DNA of 7,758 nucleotides from contig JADFJB010000164.1 in assembly GCA_022566355.1 (NCBI GenBank), positions 1-7,758 of the forward strand, given 5' to 3'. This DNA comes from a candidate division KSB1 bacterium (lineage in GTDB: Bacteria > Zhuqueibacterota > JdFR-76 > DREG01). Shown here piece by piece: positions 6,272-7,758 of this stretch. Position numbers and translations under genes: made by a program. The number at the start of each line of letters is the position of its first letter. The first letter of the stretch is position 1. The notes beneath the pieces are model-generated. The model was not told the DNA's origin. It did no database searches and saw nothing but the letters and a program-made list of their open reading frames with translations.

Positions 6272-6486
6272 AAAATTTGCTACCGTTTTTAATATTCTAA
6301 TCTGTCGCACTTATTACTTGAAACTACCTATTTAGAAAGTATGACATTTTATTATTTATAATTCTAACAACAACACCGCCGACCTTACTGTCAAGGTTCA
6401 CCCCTAGTAAACTTTTGGAAAAATATTAGTCCTCTGTATTAATAGCCGAACCTAAAGACTAAAAAGTAACAAAGTTTTATTTTTTC
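6137..6486. repeat. Direct duplication unit, copy 2, with 106-bp extra segment
   Basis: It matches 3833-4077. The extra segment is 6297-6402, placed between AATATT and CCTAGTAAAC, about 25 bp upstream of the small gene's start. The segment shows no clear terminal repeats or target-site duplication, so a deletion in the other copy is as likely as an insertion here. On the minus strand it contains a TTGACA, a possible -35 box, without a well-spaced -10. Confidence 0.85.
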
Positions 6487-6505
6487 CCCTAAAGGAGTTA
6501 ATTCC

Positions 6506-6647
6506 AACGGCTCACTTTGCTAATTCTGAGCCGTTCACCGAAAATAACGCTGGCATCTGCCGTTTGAAACCGCATTGGATCAGCTATGAAACTGAGAGAC
6601 AGCGGCTTCCATAGCAACATTCATCCAATAGCGGCATAATTTTTTTT
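6506..6647 (+). ncRNA. Candidate structured RNA or composite terminator with two hairpins and a T run
   Basis: Hairpin 1 is AACGGCTCA (6506-6514) with TGAGCCGTT (6527-6535), a perfect nine-base stem with a 12-nt loop. Hairpin 2 has an outer 11-bp stem, CCGCATTGGAT (6570-6580) with ATCCAATAGCGG (6623-6634, one bulged A), and a nested six-bp stem, GCTATG (6583-6588) with CATAGC (6610-6615). Five bases later come eight T (6640-6647) in a T-rich tract. On the plus strand this is the architecture of a small RNA ending in an intrinsic terminator. No plus-strand gene precedes it within 1.5 kb, which argues for an independent transcript rather than a gene terminator. The promoter is not identified. 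Confidence 0.5.
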
Positions 6648-6756
6648 ATTTATTTATTTCTTTTCTGGTCGATAATACGACTAGGTGAAAAATAATTTGT
6701 ATTTAAAGAAAGTGAACCTGAAATACGATAAGTAATATTGGGAGAAGTTAATTAAC

Positions 6757-6833
6757 GGGTTTATTCCTCGGAGGGAGGAATTTAAACCCCATAAAATAAA
6801 GCACTGCCCAAACCTAGACGAATGGACAGTGCT
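6757..6833 (+). promoter_or_regulatory. Tandem hairpins in the leader of the small membrane protein gene
   Basis: Hairpin A is GGGTTTATTCCTC (6757-6769) with GAGGAATTTAAACCC (6775-6789), 13 bp with a two-base bulge and the five-base loop GGAGG. Hairpin B is AGCACTGCCC (6800-6809) with GGACAGTGCT (6824-6833), ten positions with one mismatch and a 14-nt loop. They end 18 bp before the GAGGTG ribosome binding site of the gene at 6865. The loop GGAGG is itself Shine-Dalgarno-like. On the minus strand hairpin B is followed by TTTATTTT and could terminate transcription running leftward. Regulation of the downstream gene is an inference. Confidence 0.5.
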
Positions 6834-6864
6834 CGTAATTAGAAAACAATCGAGGTGTTTTCCA

Positions 6865-7074
6865 ATGTCAAAAAAGAAAGCAAATACCCGGCCAATTAAT
6901 GAAATTGTGATTTTGATGTTACTTTGGTTTAGTATTTTCATCCTTACATATGCTATGACTGCTGAACTTTTCTTAAAAAGCCAACAAACAAGCCAAGTTT
7001 GGACTTTAGTTTCAAACATATGGACTCATCTTTTGCGGAACATATTGCAGGTTAAAAACAATAAACGGCAATAA
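6865..7074 (+). CDS. Small single-helix membrane protein, unknown function
   Basis: ATG at 6865 is preceded by GAGGTG seven bases upstream, which decides this start over an in-frame TTG-type extension to 6829 that would run through a hairpin stem. The 69-residue product has a positively charged N-terminus (MSKKKANTRP), one membrane helix at about residues 13-33 (EIVILMLLWFSIFILTYAM), then a polar, weakly amphipathic part ending in a basic tail (QVKNNKRQ). By the positive-inside rule the N-terminus should be cytoplasmic. No family is recognised. It is isolated, with a structured leader upstream and a T-rich stretch but no stem after the stop. A longer minus-strand frame overlaps it but lacks comparable support. 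Confidence 0.6.
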   Translation: MSKKKANTRPINEIVILMLLWFSIFILTYAMTAELFLKSQQTSQVWTLVSNIWTHLLRNILQVKNNKRQ

Positions 7075-7163
7075 ATACCTGGTTTTTTTCTTATCATGTT
7101 TAACAAAAATTACTTGTCCTTTTATTTGTATTTTGTGTTTTTTAACTACAATTAAAACTCAAA

Positions 7164-7352
7164 TTACACCTTACGCTGTTTCTCCATTTCTTCAACTCGC
7201 CACTCCTCCAAACCATTCTTCAAAATCCGAAACTTTTCAAAAAAAACATCCGCTTCATACGGGCTCAACTCAATAAAATGAAACGTGCTCGCCATCTCGT
7301 ACCCAAGCGTTTCCACATCCCAGAAGAACTCCCACACCTTGCCAACACCCAA
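7164..7352 (-). pseudogene. 62-codon coding remnant, probably the C-terminal part of a lost gene
   Basis: The frame opens one codon after a TAA (7356-7358), with TTG at 7352 as the only possible start nearby and no ribosome binding site. The product reads GVGKVWEFFWDVETLGYEMA, then STFHFIELSPYEADVFFEKF and RILKNGLEEWRVEEMEKQRK. The composition is that of a real soluble, helical protein and differs from the flanking AT-rich DNA in base make-up. The abrupt beginning suggests truncation at the N-terminus by a stop or deletion. I do not recognise the family. It could also be an intact small gene using a TTG start. Confidence 0.5.
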
Positions 7353-7758
7353 ATTTTAGATATATGTCCGTTGGTGGCTTTCATATTCGATTTTTCAATT
7401 GACTTCCATAAACCACAATGTTAAATTAAACACACAATACAATCCAAAAACTCTTGTTAATCTTTTTTTGGGGCTATACAATGGAAGCTTCCAATTGGCA
7501 TGATTATTTGGGGGTAGGGCTACGATTCCTCAAAAAAGTAATTCTTTTTTTCTAGCAAGACTCTAAACCCGGATTTTCCAAAGCTTCGATTTAAGCTCTG
7601 AAGGGGCTTATCCTTAATTCCAGTCATTAGAATATAGAAAACCTCTGGTTGAGCTTCTCTCATGCTCTGGTGGGGATTTTGGTAGCTACTTAACGATCCT
7701 TTCAAGCTCCGAAGATCGATCACTAGAATCATTTTATCTATTCATCGAAATATCCGAC
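7353..7758. other. Right-end intergenic region
   Basis: No supported gene is visible. It contains a perfect 12-bp palindrome TGGAAGCTTCCA near 7481-7492, overlapped by a tiny plus-strand frame of 24 codons. The inverted copy of the dispersed repeat (7630-7741) follows. A 70-codon minus-strand frame over 7520-7732 starts inside this repeat and is not conserved in the other copy. Confidence 0.55.
7630..7741 (-). repeat. Dispersed repeat of about 110 bp, inverted copy 2
   Basis: Read on the minus strand it matches 5249-5359. The two copies face each other across about 2.3 kb that includes the Yip1 gene, the second small acidic gene and the small membrane protein. Such a pair can recombine and invert the segment between them. 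The hairpin GAGCTT/AAGCTC of copy 1 is broken here by small changes. Confidence 0.85.

Noticed and set aside
6681-7019. 112-codon minus-strand frame
   Set aside because: It is antisense to the small membrane protein, runs through both leader hairpins and has no good ribosome binding site; the plus-strand gene has GAGGTG and a normal membrane-protein layout.
7520-7732. 70-codon minus-strand frame starting MILVIDLRS
   Set aside because: It begins in the dispersed repeat; the other copy diverges by a frameshift, so the protein is not conserved.

Overview
The window looks like a piece of chromosome from an uncultivated environmental bacterium, possibly of the FCB/KSB1/Calditrichota kind. That placement is an inference. 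It rests on the gene content: a secreted S9 (DPP-IV-like) peptidase, the start of a Hanks-type kinase with the wording typical of those phyla, a DUF5683-like secreted protein and a Yip1-family membrane protein. No rRNA, tRNA or other marker gene is present to confirm it.

Layout. Positions 1-2148 (minus strand) hold most of a GC-richer gene for a secreted S9 prolyl-oligopeptidase-family enzyme; its last few dozen codons lie beyond the left edge. Just upstream on the same strand (2276-2392) is a 38-codon serine/threonine kinase N-terminus that stops exactly at the ATP-binding lysine. From about 2400 onward the DNA becomes markedly AT-rich and gene-poor. Within it lie a small excisionase/MerR-like helix-turn-helix protein (2981-3160, minus), a small acidic protein (3779-3976, minus), a signal-peptide-bearing DUF5683-like protein (4185-4985, plus), a Yip1-family protein (5383-5904, minus), a second copy of the small acidic protein (6095-6271, minus), a one-helix membrane protein (6865-7074, plus) and a 62-codon remnant (7164-7352, minus).

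The AT-rich part is full of non-coding structure. The small acidic gene and its upstream DNA form a direct duplication (about 3833-4077 and 6137-6486), and one copy has 106 extra bases in the upstream region. A dispersed repeat of about 110 bp occurs in opposite orientations at 5249-5359 and 7630-7741. Two shorter repeat pairs (2460/5203 and 2573/2845), two 11-bp perfect inverted repeats with 34-43-nt loops, and two strong multi-hairpin blocks (6506-6647 and 6757-6833) lie between the genes. The first block ends in an eight-T run and could be a small RNA or terminator. The second sits just upstream of the small membrane protein.

There is no evident operon or pathway: the genes are separate, on alternating strands, and spaced by 100 bp to about 800 bp. 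The region reads as a repeat-rich accessory stretch with gene remnants next to a conserved peptidase gene. The best candidates for something undescribed are the duplicated small-gene/leader unit and the two structured blocks at 6500-6840. No complete novel system can be demonstrated from the sequence alone.
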